Source: Dryomyza anilis | Taxonomy: Eukaryota; Arthropoda; Insecta; Diptera; Dryomyzidae | Assembly (NCBI GenBank): GCA_951804985.1 | Contig: OX638132.1 | Coordinates: 12,939,529-13,003,528 of the forward strand | Direction of reading: 5' to 3' | Length of the DNA: 64,000 nucleotides | Part shown: piece by piece, positions 45,761 through 57,263 of the stretch | How the letters are laid out: the number at the start of each line of letters is the position of its first letter | Position numbering within the stretch: position 1 is the stretch's first letter | Program-made: the position numbers and the translations under genes | Notes under the pieces: model-generated | The model's input: only the letters and a program-made list of their open reading frames with translations | The model's database searches: none | What the model was told of the DNA's origin: nothing

Positions 45761-46752
45761 GGACTTAGTGTGGGTGGAATGGCTTTCGGGCGCTCATCTT
45801 AATGCGAAGCTATTTTAATAGACGCAGTCGATATTTTGTTCAAATAATTTCATATTAATTAAATATTTCATTGTATTTATTGAGCATGGAAAAGTATTAA
45901 CTGTTTTAATATTCATTTTTTTTTTAGTTTTATAATTTTTAGAATCGTTTGTATTAAATACAAAATATTTTTATAAGTTATTGATTTTTAATTATTGCAA
46001 TTAAAATTTAAATTCTATATAACTTGTGGTTTCTGTTTTTTTTTTATTTTTTATTAAGCAACGTTTTTACGAAACTAAAAAAAAAAACAGGCCAATTACA
46101 CAATTAAAGGTAAACCCAATTTTCAAGACATATTACAATAAATACCTATATTCTAATATTTTCAAATATATTGAATCTAAACTCACAAAATATAGATATA
46201 CTATTTTTGGATGATTATTTTTATAATTTCGTATCTAATTTTAAATAAGAAAATGATTTATGGTATTTTAGAGCATATTACAATTTAACGACTAACTAAC
46301 TAAATGACTAACTTTTTCATCTGTTTTAATCTTTAAAATATGCCCTATCAACGAAAAGTTATTGAATGTAAAGGTTAAGCATCAACATATTTCGAAATAC
46401 AATATGTTTTGTATAAAAGTTAATTCCTTTCCCAATTGGTTAGGAATTTTAGTCTTAGAGAGTAATCGGGGAATGGTTAACTTTTGGCGGGGTAATTAGG
46501 ATCAGTTACATTATCTACATTTTTAAGGATTGGATCGAATTTCATATGAAAATTTGAAAACAAACTTTTTTAATATGAGATTCGATATCTCAGTACAAAA
46601 AGTAATGTTTTAAATGAATTAAAACTGCATGCTTTGACTTCAACGATTTCAATTTGGTAAATAATAAATTCAAAATCGTTTGCTTAGAATTTAGCTAGAA
46701 AAATTGGATTAGATCAAAAAGTTTATTCAGTCATATTTTAATTCAGTTTAAA
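45761..46752. other. Unassigned AT-rich DNA
   Basis: Nothing recognisable. Confidence 0.5.
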
Positions 46753-47892
46753 CACGGAGGAAAAATAGTTCTAAAATCCAGAAGGAATCAAGAAGTATAC
46801 GGCGTTATATACAGCTAAAACGAAAAATCCTTAATTTCAAGAAAATGATTTACTTAGTTGTCAAAAAGTAAGTAAGTAGAATTATTCTTGAATTCAGTTA
46901 TTAGTTTCTTAGGTATCAAAAAAGTTAGAAGCCACAAGTCACATTCTTGAATTCAGTTATTAATTTCTTAGGTATCATAAATGTTGTTTCTGTTTTCGTC
47001 CCAAAATTTAATGAAGACGTGTTCGTATAGTTGTTGTTTTTTTCGATCTTGCTTTGTCGCTACTATGTTTTATTTTGAAGCTAACATAAAAAATATATAT
47101 TTTAGGTAATTTTATTGTTTATTTAGAATTTTAATAATATATTTTTGTATATTAAATGACTTGTTTGAATACTTAATTTAATTGAATTGTTTTATTTGTA
47201 CTATAATTATTATTTAATATAACAATGGAATGAAATCAACTTGGTATTTATCCGAATTTGAATCTAAATTTATGTTTACGAACTGAAACCATACCAACAT
47301 TCGTAGAAAAATTCGTTTTTTCTATTTTTATATCGTTAACATTCATACATACACAGACGCTTGCTTGTCTGGCTGTGCTTTGTTGTTCTATTCGTGAAAA
47401 CACAGACATGCAAACATTGTACATCATGCCGTAAGAAAAAAAAATCTGAAATCCAGACAAATTGTGCTTAGTTACTTTTTTGATACCTAAGAACTTAATG
47501 TCAGAATATCTAGAAAATTTGACTTATATACTTTCAACAGACTGACATGCACAGATGGCGACATCGCAACACAAAGCATACGAACGAATATTACAGACAA
47601 AGAAAGCCCGATGAAAACAACGGCAGACACATGAACATACGTTCATTTTGCAAAGAATACAGCAACAAATTTGCATGTTCTCTTTGGTTTTTAATAATCA
47701 ATAAATTAACTTCTGAAAATCCAGTGGAATAAAGTTACTTTACTTTTGTTGACAACTAAGTAATTTGCTTTCTTAATATTCAGATGACAAATTCTTGAAT
47801 GTTAGTAGTATTTTATTGATATTAGTCAAATTCTACTATTTTTCTTTTTAAACAAATTCTTCTCGAGTTTTAGAATTTCATTTCCCTCCGTG
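46753..47892 (-). mobile_element. ACACGGAGG-end element, complete copy
   Basis: Left end AACACGGAGGAAAAATAG then TTCTAAAA; right end in reverse complement ACACGGAGGGAAATGAAATT then CTAAAA. TA lies at or near both ends. It shares 'GAATCAAGAAGTATAC', 'GATTTACTTAGTTGTCAAAA' and 'TTAGTTTCTTAGGTATCAAA' with the reverse of 15540-17517, and 'GAATATTACAGACAAAG' at 47586. The right third has 'CACAAAGCATACGAACGAAT' and may contain another insertion. Confidence 0.65.
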
Positions 47893-48404
47893 TAATCAAC
47901 ATTTCACAAATTGTCGATGATACAGCAATACCGCCTATCTACATTTTCGAATGCCGCTAACAAAATGAATTTTACAGAAGAAAAAACAAACTATTTCGAC
48001 TCTCAATTCTGCATCCAAAATTAGGTGTGTCATTACTCATAATGGCGTTTATTTAATTTATTCGATCAACATATCGTTTAAAACCAAATTATAAAACAAA
48101 TTAAGCGTAATTTTCACATGTAGTTAGGCGGTTTTGCAGTATCGTTGACGAAATTTTTAAAATTTCATATTTACTGAGTACTAATTGTCTACCTCTCTGT
48201 TAAGTTTAAAGAAACTCGCAAATTTTGATTTGGAACTATAGACATTTTAAATATGTAAAAATTTAAACTAAGTATAAACTTGCACTGTAATATGGATCTT
48301 AATTAATAAACTTGATAATGACAAATAATTTTTACCATTTTATAATGTCTGATAAATATCATTCAAAAATTAGAGAAATCAATAAATAAATAAAAAAACA
48401 TATT
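47893..48404. other. Unassigned AT-rich DNA
   Basis: Nothing recognisable. Confidence 0.5.
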
Positions 48405-48629
48405 AAATGAATAACAGATACCATACTATAAAATTAATAGTTTGTTTACTATTAAAACTAGTCAATATCATATTTGTCCGATAAATCGGTGAATCCTATT
48501 AAATACTACAAAATACTATAAAATTTATTTGAGTTTGTATGAAAATATTTATTATTTGTATACTATTAAATCAATAACTGTTCTATTGACAAATTTTAAT
48601 GGGTTTTTATGAGTTTATTTTTCTGAGTG
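48405..48629. mobile_element. Diverged relative of the 33-kb MITE
   Basis: 'ATTAAATACTACAAAATACTATAAAATT' follows 'ATTAAATACTAGAAAATACC' of 33117-33334, then 'GAGTTTGTATGAAAATATTTATT' and 'GTATACTATTAAATCAATAA'. It ends 'TTTTTCTGAGTG' against TA at 48630. The left end is unclear. Confidence 0.65.
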
Positions 48630-48756
48630 TATGGTATATATCGATTTTTATTAAAAATTATCAAAAACACTATTTATTCTGAGTGTGTTTAAATAAAATT
48701 CGTGTGGTGAATTTTGTTAAGAATGTCGGGGACAATGAAAATATGAGATGGCATCG

Positions 48757-48987
48757 CTGTATGGGACCTACAGTTTAATGCCAAGTCCAATCGACGCTGT
48801 GAAAGCTTTTTCATAGGCTATGTTTTACTCTCGTAAGTTTGCCATTAACTGCGTAGATGTAGCGTTGTTTAGAAAATTGTTTTCAATGAAAAGATGTTGT
48901 TATAGACCAAGCCCAGATTTGAACATGTGCTACGGGATAATTCAGGCTCGCAGTCCAACGCACTAACCGCTGAGCTACCGACGCTAC
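48757..48987 (-). repeat. Diverged SINE, lacking the 3' end
   Basis: On the minus strand: head GTAGCGTCGGTAGCTCAGCG, 'GTTAGTGCGTTGGACTGCGA', 'TGTTCAAATCTGGGCTTG' and the body up to 'AAACTGTAGGTCCCAT'. Its GTCGGTAGC head groups it with the 24.9-kb copy. Confidence 0.8.
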
Positions 48988-49814
48988 AGGCTTTAGTCAT
49001 CCTCCATTAGGTAATCTTTTAAAAGATACTGATAATAAATGTTGTACTTAGTAACTTAAGATTTTTCACTACATATTGAACTGGATTTCGTACCACAGTT
49101 GTAGGTGCATCTACTCATACCTCTAACCATACATATAGCCATCTATTTTCATGTAGACACAGCAGCTGTATGTATAATTCCTTTAATAGGAAAATGTACC
49201 CAAACTCTGAAATTCAATGGATTCAACTACTCCTACCAACATCAGGTGTACCAGAACCACAGAACACCACGCACTTTGGTCACCGGTCATCGGACTATGT
49301 TGGGCAACGAACGCATTTGCTTTAAACCGAACACCAAAACCAAAAACAAACATTCGTTTGTACGTTCGCTCACTCGCTCGTTCGTTCGTTCGTTCGTTCG
49401 TTTGATTCAAATGCAAATTTTGTCGCTATAAAAATACGAACTATTTGAAACTGTTAGGCTCCAGTGTCCTCAAGTGCTGCGCCGACAATACATCATAAGG
49501 GGGTCTGCCGCATAGAAACAACGCTCGCAACCAAAAATGCATGGAATATGCTGAAACTCACGACTGGGCAATGATGCAACTGCATTTTAGGCATGTTGTG
49601 CTCCTTATTCTGACCAGGCGTCAACTTGAATTGTTTACATCATTTATTGACATACGTTATTTTGAATGTATTGAATGAAGTAGGTACATTTTAAACTTAT
49701 TTAATAAAAAAAATCTCGTTAAATGAGATGTCGAAAAGTATATCGCATTTAAAAACAGAATATTAAAGCGTATAAAATAAATTTCGAATTTCATTCAGTC
49801 AAAAATTACGTCTT
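48988..49814. other. Less AT-rich segment with a CGTT microsatellite
   Basis: No similarity to window repeats. ORFs on both strands at 49105-49431 overlap a (CGTT)n tract and have no recognisable domain. It may be unique non-coding DNA. Confidence 0.4.
49362..49403. repeat. (CGTT)n / (CGCT)n microsatellite
   Basis: 'CGTTCGCTCACTCGCTCGTT' followed by four more CGTT units. Confidence 0.95.
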
Positions 49815-49928
49815 TAGTAGAAATTGTTGTTGGAAATGATTATTGAATATTGTCAATACCAGACCAGTTATATGAGCAACATGAACTGGTCATGATGTCT
49901 ACGCTAATATGATTAATTTCTACTAGGG
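49815..49928. mobile_element. Possible short relative of the CCCTAGTAG MITE
   Basis: 'TTTAGTAGAAATTG' on the left and 'AATTTCTACTAGGGG' on the right are inverted. The interior ('GACCAGTTATATGAGC' / 'GAACTGGTCATGATG') does not match the 429-bp family. It could be a different family mobilised by the same enzyme, or chance. Confidence 0.35.
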
Positions 49929-50214
49929 GTAGGACCAATAATTCTCAGTCAACGTCCAATTTTGAAGTTATTAATTATTTAACATTACATATCGTCACTG
50001 ACATGCCAAAAGGGCGAATGTACATTTTTAAAATTGTTGGGAAATCAAATTATTAAGCTTTTAAAAATTTGTAAAATATATATATTTTTTTCTTTGTTTT
50101 TTGTTATTTTGGTTTATTCATCAATTAGCATAACGCATATAAAATATCTTTTGATATGGACAACCTACTGAATTATAAATATGGATTTTGTGTGACTATA
50201 TACAAAGATATAAA

Positions 50215-50965
50215 AAACTGTGTATACATAACAAAAATGTTAATCAATGTAATTAATTTTTAATTGAAACTCAGCCGATGTAACTTTTGATTGTATTGAA
50301 TTCAGTATTTGTAATAGCGGGAAATCGTTAATTGAAATAAATTTAACAACTTTTTTTTGTTATATTAAAATTTAGGTTGTTATGTATATTAAATGTTTTA
50401 TTGAGAATTAATTTATCATTAATTAATAAATTTGTAAAACCAATTAAAAATTGTTTTAGATTGAAATCATTTTTAATTGGATTAAATATATTCAGGCAAT
50501 TTTTATATTCATGCTACTTTTATATTCAGGCCGTTTATTTAGAATATCCTGCGTAGATATCGGTTCATGAATTTGCAGAATTCGATAATGGCTACATCTC
50601 TTCCAATATTCCGTGAATTCATGAGGCTATATTTGAGCGGCTAATGATACGGCCAAAAAATACTCCACATGGCGTTGCAAAAATACAAACACAAAGCAAA
50701 ATGAAAAAAACACGAGAAAATAGCACACATCCCAGATTTGCATTTAAAAAAACAATAAATCAAAAGCAACAAACAATTGTTGTAAATGCAATTAATCATT
50801 TAATTGTATCCATGTGATATTAAATTTATTCCTATTAATATTTTTAATAAAAATGTATGAATACAATTAAATAATTAGTAAATACATTCATATTTTAATT
50901 GAAATACGTTTTTGTTTTCTATTAATATCAATTGTTATATATACGTACAGTATTTTTTCTGTGTA
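50215..50965. other. Probable insertion in the TCGTCACT MITE, identity unknown
   Basis: This segment interrupts homology with 6907-7894 between 'ACTATATACAAAGAT' and 'GGCAAGATCAAATAGTGATG'. It ends 'TATTTTTTCTGTGTACGG', similar to the CACAGAAAAA right ends of other TA-MITEs. A less AT-rich stretch lies at 50540-50740. The left end is not defined. Confidence 0.4.
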
Positions 50966-51088
50966 CGGATTAAAAGGCAAGATCAAATAGTGATGTAAAG
51001 GTATTAAATGTTTGCTTTTTAAGCACCTATCGATTGGCATCATTATTTAAAAATAATGTTTAAATAATTTTTCGAATTTTTGTTAATT

Positions 51089-51517
51089 CCCTAGTAGAAA
51101 TTTTGGTAGGGCCATGGTTATGAAGTGATCATGTCATTATTTGAGATGATCGGGATATGACGAGGCCCATAATGTCTTTGTAACGCAGTGTCCTGATCAT
51201 GTATTGACCTCAGGCCATGATCATGTACTGATCGGGTAATTCCCCATTATATTATTTACCCGACAATTGCCTTGTTTGAGCCCGAGCATAATAGGGTTTC
51301 TCTCATTAATCTCAATCATTGCCTGATGTTAATTTCGTTATGAGGAACAAATAATGTAGCTATGATCGGGAGCATTGACTGTTTAGAAAATGTAAAACCT
51401 GCTATGGTAAGCATGATAAGGGCATGCAAAGGCAATGATCATATTTTCTCTAATAGGGCTTACCCAACGAAAACCCGATTATTTCCCGATGGCGCATCGG
51501 GCAAATTTCTACTAGGG
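51089..51517 (+). mobile_element. 429-bp MITE with CCCTAGTAGAAATTT ends, copy 3
   Basis: Best-preserved ends: CCCTAGTAGAAATTT and AAATTTCTACTAGGG. It lies in the TCGTCACT MITE. Comparison with 20165-21079 suggests an empty site near 'TTGTTAATTGCTAG', so TT may be the duplicated target. The ORF at 51362-51616 runs out of the element and is not a gene. Confidence 0.95.
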
Positions 51518-52056
51518 TTGCTAGAAAAATGTTTGGCAAATTATTTAAACAAACAATTAATGCCTTTACTCCACTATTTTATCTTGTACCAATATAAAGT
51601 TATCGTTTGCAAATAGCAAACGTCGAAATATTAAAAATCTTGTGAGTCAAAAGGGCGAATATTTTCGTTTTTTTGTCATAACTTTTTATTGGTACAAAAT
51701 AAAATAGCAGTGTAAAGTAATTAATTTTTTGTTTTTAAAGCATCTTTCATTGGTATTATTATTACAAATTTTTATTATTAAAAATATTTATATGCATAAA
51801 AAATATTTGGCAAATTATTTTTAAATAATGATGTCATCGATAAGTACATTAAAAAACCTTCACCAACTTTTTTTTATCTTGTACCAGTAAAAAGTTATTG
51901 CAAAAAAACGAAAAGATTCGCCCTTTTGGCATGACAAAATTTTCATATTCGACCTTTTGGTTTTGTCTTTTGTGTCTAGTAATATCTAACAAAACCACAC
52001 ACGATTTCAAATATCAAATATTACACATTCGCCCCTTTGGCATTATAGTGACGATA

Positions 52057-53086
52057 TGACGTATAGTCTACGTCGAACTCACACAAAACTGTTTGGTACG
52101 AGATAATGCATTTTTGTTAAAATTTCAATTTATATGCAGATACATGGAGTAGGTATTTAATAAAAAAAAAATCCATTCACAACAACACGTACGTGTCAAC
52201 TAAGTAGAAACAAAAACATACGACACTACATATGTATAATGTAAACAAAAATTGAAACAACACACAAATTTATGTTGATTTTAATAAACAAATTATAATG
52301 AGTCGAACTTTTTTTGTTTAATTAATAACCATTAAAATTAGACAGATTTCTTTTTTTTTATAGAAATAATCAACAAAATTAGACAGACTCCTTTTGGATT
52401 ATTTCCAAATAATGAAAAAATAATTAAAAACAAAATAGAAATAATCTTAAATAGGTAATCCGACTACTTTTTTATAAATAATTTTAAATAATATAATAAT
52501 CAAACAAAGATAATAAAAAAAAATTGAAATAATGAAAAAAAAATAAAATAGAAATAATTAGCGTATTCACAGTTCAACGTATTTTAGTATGGTATTCGTG
52601 CCATGTTGTTTATATACGATACAATAACACAGAAACGTCAATTTGTTGCTGCATCCCTTATAAAAGTGAAATACCACAAGTGTTGTATTTGAGAGTAGCC
52701 CTGAGGCATGTTTTTTTGTGTCGTATTTTGTGAAATGAAGAAAAATTGTGAAATTGAAGACAAATAGTGCATATAAAATGTTAATTTATAGGTTTTACTT
52801 TGCAAATCGATTAATATTTATGGAAATTTAAAAAATCCTAATTTTGCAGGCTGCATTTATTTGAGGAAATATTTTAACAAGCAGAAAAGTGGTGCTCACA
52901 GTTCAATTTCCGACTGTCGTATTTGTAAAAGTCGTACCAATACCCCAAACTGTAAATACGCTAAAAGAAGAATAAGTAATCCGTTCGTGTATGTGGTGGT
53001 TGAAATAGAAATATTTAAATAATTGAGAAATCATTTTAACCATTTATTACATCTATAATCTTTATCATATTAGTTCTCTGAACATA
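52057..53086. other. Unassigned AT-rich DNA
   Basis: 52330-52560 has repeated 'AGACAGA.T.CTTTT' and 'GAAATAAT' words. 'CACAGTTCAACGTATTTTAG' (near 52568) and 'CTCACAGTTCAATTTCCGAC' (near 52895) hint at an inverted pair around 52568-52970, but ends are unclear. Confidence 0.4.
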
Positions 53087-53336
53087 TCGTCGTTGTAGAA
53101 CGAAAAGTCGTCAAATACATTTTCAAAATGCTAAATATTCATTTACAAAAATCATTATATATCTGTCAATTTTTAATCGATGATCTTTTACCACATGATA
53201 AGAAAACGTAAATGTATCAATTGATATTTCAACTTAAAAATTGCATAAATTACTTTTTATAATATTAATCAACAAACTCGAAAATTTAAGTTTTTCTTAA
53301 ATATGTATTTAGTGACTTTTCGTTCTACAACGACGA
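53087..53336. mobile_element. TA-flanked MITE (TCGTCGTTG type), copy 2
   Basis: Left end TCGTCGTTGTAGAACGAAAA and right end exactly inverted for the first 20 bases. TA on both sides (53085-53086, 53337-53338). It matches 520-775. Confidence 0.9.
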
Positions 53337-53402
53337 TATATTCTGACAATAATTCCAAACATAATTATATTTTTTTATTTCAACAACGAAATCACAATAC
53401 CC

Positions 53403-53895
53403 GCCACTGTTAAATTATTTCTGCAGCATTTCTTCCCAGGTTAAAATCACTGTGATTGATAAGAAAATAGTGGAAATGAACTGGTCTATCATGATAAATT
53501 AGTAAAAGATAGGGTGATCCTTAAAAAAATGTTGAGAAAATCAACGACAAAATAAAAATTTGAGTTTTTATTTTTGTAAATTCCAAATTTACGTACACTT
53601 TAAAAAAGGAACAATTAATGGGGTTCGAATATGTGATATCCGATTTGAAAGGTAATTTAAATGTCTAAAATATGTGTAAAAAATTGATACACATTTATCA
53701 ACAGATTATCCTGCATAACCAGTTTATATATTTTGACTAGGTTATATCAGTAATATGCATTTCTTAAACACCCTTTATCTTAAACTGGGTGTAAAATGTA
53801 TTTTTGTTTAATATTTTCTTATTTTTTAAGTCATAGAATGACCCCTTGAATTATTGACATCGATGAACCATACACCGTGTATTCACGTGTTAGAT
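53403..53895 (+). repeat. Large inverted repeat, left arm (~480 bp)
   Basis: It begins 'CCACTGTTAAATTATTTCTG' then 'CAGCATTTCTTCCCAGGTTA', and runs to 'CCCTTGAATTATTGACATCG'. The inverse lies at 55340-55818. A related direct copy of its second half is at 55850-56260. Confidence 0.8.
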
Positions 53896-54025
53896 GAAGA
53901 TAAAAGGCTTATCACTGTTCCAGTCCAAGGGTTTGACTGTAGGATACTGACAGTTTGTAATCATTATACAAGTTCTGTAACCGGTATCGACTAAATACAG
54001 AATCTTAAAAACAAATTGTGTAATA
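53896..54025. other. Unassigned spacer
   Basis: Short segment between the left arm and the nested MITE; nothing recognisable. Confidence 0.5.
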
Positions 54026-54342
54026 CAGAGAAAAAACTCTTCTTCATATTAATGAATTTCGTTCTTCAATCCATGATACATTGCATTGAAGAACAAGTCA
54101 TAATATTGATCACTACAAAACATCAATGTTATGAATTCATTAGGAATTCGATGAATGTACAAAATATATGTGCATCATACTGAAGAATGTTGTTCAAAAA
54201 ACAAATTTTCTATCAAAATATTTATTTTTCGTTTATTTTTTGCCATACTTCTCATTTCTCTAGTAGTTCTTTTTTATTATTTTTTTACATAACACCATCT
54301 GACAATGAATAAAAACATTTTATTGAAGATTTGTTTTCTGTG
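54026..54342 (+). mobile_element. TA-flanked MITE, TTCTTCAT-rich (317 bp)
   Basis: Left end CAGAGAAAAAAC and right end GTTTTCTGTG are imperfectly inverted, each beside TA (54024-54025, 54343-54344). The interior carries 'ATGAATTTCGTTCTTCAATC' and 'GAATTCGATGAATG'. The reverse is at 43130-43484. Confidence 0.7.
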
Positions 54343-54449
54343 TATATTAAAATAGTTTTGCGAAACTCAGAAATATTGACAAAATTATTCGCATTTTGGA
54401 AACTTTCACATAAAATAACTCGAGTCCATCAACAACAAAATCAACTTGT

Positions 54450-55080
54450 TCCACATTAAATGCAGAAAATTTCACGCAAAAAATCTTTTCACGACAAAAA
54501 CTCTATCACAATAACAAAATTGATCATATCATGTAAATAATTTATACAAACGATACTTTTTTTCCCAACACACAATTTTTAACAAGCAGGTGTGTCAAAA
54601 CCTAATTCTCAAAAAGTGATATAATGGAACTACAGTGTTGAACACGTTTCGGTATTATGTATACCATTAACTGAATTATTTATGCTTGTTGGATACAAAA
54701 AATGAAACTTTGAGAAAAATGTTTGTGGAGCATAAATGTTTTTACACCCACTAGAAAAAAATTTGAAAAACAAATGGTTTTCATACTGCATGGCAATCAA
54801 TAAGAACAAAACGAATGTTATAAAAATATAAAACAAAAGGCGAGGATTTGCCAATGCAACACGAAGACAAACAAAGGACACTGCAAGGAGCGTATTTAGT
54901 GAATATACAAACGATGCAGTCACAAAAACGATACAGCAAAATATGCAGGCATCAAAAACGCGCAATGACAAAGAAAAAAATACAACAACATTTTTTAAAA
55001 AACTAAATAAAAACAAGAATTCACAACACCGAATAAGTAAAAAAAAGTAGAATGCGTTTTGTTTGTATTCGTCTTGTTTT
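54450..55080. other. Unassigned A-rich DNA holding the longest minus-strand ORF
   Basis: The plus strand is A-rich, which yields a 169-codon minus-strand ORF (54630-55139) rich in Phe, Leu, Val and Cys. It has no recognisable domain, its 5' end lies in the next MITE, and no conserved neighbour supports it. I judge it compositional. Confidence 0.4.
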
Positions 55081-55081
55081 A

Positions 55082-55346
55082 CACAGAGAAAAACATGTGG
55101 TTGCATTATGGTCACGGCAATAATAAATGGTTGCCGCAATTAAAGTATTTCAAATATAATTATGTGATCTATTATGAAAAAATTATTGCTTGTTGTAACA
55201 ATCATGACATGATGTTAACAATCATTTAGTTATCATAATATAGTGAAAAACTAAAATACGTTAGAAAAGATTACGATAATGAACAATTGCCACAAAATGC
55301 CACGAACAAAATATGCTTAATACCAATCATATTATTATGCAAAGTG
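55082..55346. mobile_element. Possible TA-flanked MITE (CACAGAGAAAAA end)
   Basis: The left end CACAGAGAAAAACATG follows TA. Text such as 'TGGTTGCATTATGGTCACGG' resembles the 59848-60822 element. The right end is probably near 'TTATTATGCAAAGTG' where the large inverted repeat resumes. Confidence 0.45.
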
Positions 55347-55818
55347 TTTGGTTCATGCATGTCAATAATTCAAGAGGTCATTATATGACTCATAAAAATA
55401 TTTACATATAAATTATTTAAAAAAAATTCTAATTTTGCATTCATTTTAAGATACAGAATGCTTAATAAATGCATATTACTGACACATGCTATGCAAGAAA
55501 ATTGGTTATAAAGTATTATTTGCTGATAAATGATCATCTTTCTTTTTTACTCATGTTTCAGACAATTAAACTACATTTCCAATGGTGTATCACGTATTCG
55601 AACCGCATGATGTTTTTTTTTATGTACATAAATTTCAAAATTTACAAAAATAAAAATTCAAATTTTTACTTGTCATTGATTTTCATAAAATTTCGTTACG
55701 GATCACACAATTTTTTCAAATTTATATTGATTGACCAGTTAATTCCTAGTTTTATTTATTACTAATCACAGTGATTTTAATCCGGTATGAAATGCTGCAG
55801 AAATAATTAAATAGTGGT
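55340..55818 (-). repeat. Large inverted repeat, right arm
   Basis: Inverse of 53403-53895: 'ATGTCAATAATTCAAGAGGT', 'ATTACTGACACATGCTATGC', 'GGTGTATCACGTATTCGAAC' and 'AATCACAGTGATTTTAATCC' correspond to left-arm sequences. The 98-codon ORF at 55469-55765 lies in the arm and is not supported. Confidence 0.8.
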
Positions 55819-55849
55819 AAATCTTTTGATCAATGACAAATACTTAGTT

Positions 55850-56260
55850 TTCACTATGTCATTTTGTGTCATTTACATGTTTGAAAATTTCTCATATTTG
55901 TTCTTTTTCGACATGGCAAAGATTTAAAAAAAATGCCAACATATTTTGGTCAATTTTATTTTACGTACATTTTTATAATTGAAACAGGCATGTGTTTCAA
56001 AAATCTGAAACATCATTGGATAGGTTATTTAATTATCTAAAACATGAATATTAAGTAGATGTTCATTTATCAATAGATTATACATTATAATCAATTTTCT
56101 TGAATAGATTATGTCAGTACTATTAATTTCTTAAACACCCTTTATCTTGAGCTATGTGTAAAATTGGACATTTTTATTATAAATTTTCTTTATCTTTGAG
56201 TCATATAATTATTGACATGGATAAACCGAACTTCCTGTATTAACAATCATTGACTGACCA
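55850..56260 (+). repeat. Third, direct copy of the arm sequence
   Basis: 'CATTTATCAATAGATTATAC', 'ATTTCTTAAACACCCTTTAT' then 'CTTGAGCTATGTGTAAAATT', and 'AATTATTGACATGGATAAAC' parallel 53690-53890 in order. It is more diverged than the inverted pair appears to be. Confidence 0.65.
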
Positions 56261-56269
56261 TAATATGTA

Positions 56270-56610
56270 CAGAAAAAAAATCAACGTAAATATAGCAATC
56301 GACATTAATTGCATCTAGCAAAAAAAAGTCACTAGCTAAATTAAAACATTTGCTATTCTTCGTTATATAAGCAATTGCGTTTTGCTAATATTTATATTTG
56401 TACGTCAATGCAGCAAATAATTTATTCGGCGCAGTTTAAGCAAATATAATTGCTGCATTGACGTACAAATATTCATATTAGCAAACGGAATTGCAGATTT
56501 AACGAAGAAAAGCAAATGTTTTTATTTAATTATTGAATTTTGTTGCTGGATTGATTAATAAATGCAATTAATGTCGGTTGCTATATTTACGTCGATTATT
56601 TTTTTCTGTG
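56270..56610. mobile_element. Palindromic TA-flanked MITE, copy 1 (341 bp)
   Basis: Left CAGAAAAAAAATCAACGTAA and right (reverse complement CACAGAAAAAAATAATCGAC) lead into 'GTAAATATAGCAA.CGACATTA'. Most of the element is one inverted repeat centred near 'CGGCGCAGTTTAAGC'. TA on both sides (56268-56269, 56611-56612). Confidence 0.9.
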
Positions 56611-56696
56611 TAGTAATTAACAGTGCTCGCTTTTATGTATATGCATTTACATATTCACTATTTAAAAACATATTATAGGAGTATAACAGTATCGAG

Positions 56697-56834
56697 TGTT
56701 TAGATAATGTAAACCCTGCTATGGTAAGCATGATAAGGGCATGCAAAGGTAATGATCATATTTTCTCTAATAGGGCTTACCCAACGAAAACCCGATCATT
56801 TCCCGATGGCGCATCGGGCAAATTTCTACTAGGG
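56697..56834 (+). mobile_element. 429-bp MITE, right third only
   Basis: It matches the family from 'TGTTTAGATAATGTAAACCC' to the end AAATTTCTACTAGGG. The left part is missing here; an inverted left part lies at 57009-57263. Confidence 0.9.
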
Positions 56835-57008
56835 ATACCCAACTAAATTTGCTGGAAATCACAATATATTCCAGAATCTCTTCTCCTGTAGTGATATCCT
56901 TATAAAGTTTTCTGCGGTAAGATTTCTTGATTTCATCAATTCCACTCCAAATATGTTTAAAATGTCAAAATTTTGGAGGAAATTTGTCGAAATTGAGACA
57001 AATTATGG
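56835..57008. other. Spacer between rearranged MITE parts
   Basis: 174 bases not found in the intact 429-bp copies and not recognised elsewhere in the window. Confidence 0.6.
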
Positions 57009-57263
57009 ATCATAGCAAATTAGTATCAGGCAATGATCGAGATTAATGAGAGAAACCCTATTATGCTCGGGCTCAGACAAGGCAATTGTCGGGTAAATAT
57101 TAAAATGGGGAATTGCCCGATTAGTACATGATCATGGCCTGAGGTCAATACATGATCAGGACACTGCGATACAAGGACATTATGGGCCTCGTCATATCCC
57201 GATCACCTCAAATAATGACATGATCACTTCATGACCATGGCCCTACCAAAATTTCTACTAGGG
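57009..57263 (-). mobile_element. 429-bp MITE, left part only, inverted
   Basis: Read on the minus strand it runs from CCCTAGTAGAAATTTTGGTA through 'GGGCAATTCCCCATTTTAAT' to 'CAATCATTGCCTGATACTAA'-like text. It is in opposite orientation to 56697-56834. The ORF at 57229-57414 only overlaps its edge. Confidence 0.9.

Larger units (their letters stand above)
49992..52054. mobile_element. TCGTCACT MITE copy containing nested insertions
   Basis: Left end TCGTCACTGACATGCCAAAA and right end (reverse complement TCGTCACTATAATGCCAAAG) are inverted and both abut TA (49990-49991, 52055-52056). It has the 'GCACCTATCGATTGGCATCA' module and several 'CCAAAAGGGCGAAT'-type motifs. The 429-bp MITE sits at 51089-51517, and about 750 bp near 50215-50965 is absent from 6907-7894, so is probably another insertion. 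Confidence 0.85.

Noticed and set aside
54630..55139. 169-codon minus-strand ORF, among the longest in the window
   Set aside because: Phe/Leu/Val/Cys-rich from an A-rich opposite strand. No recognisable domain; the start lies in a MITE-like segment.
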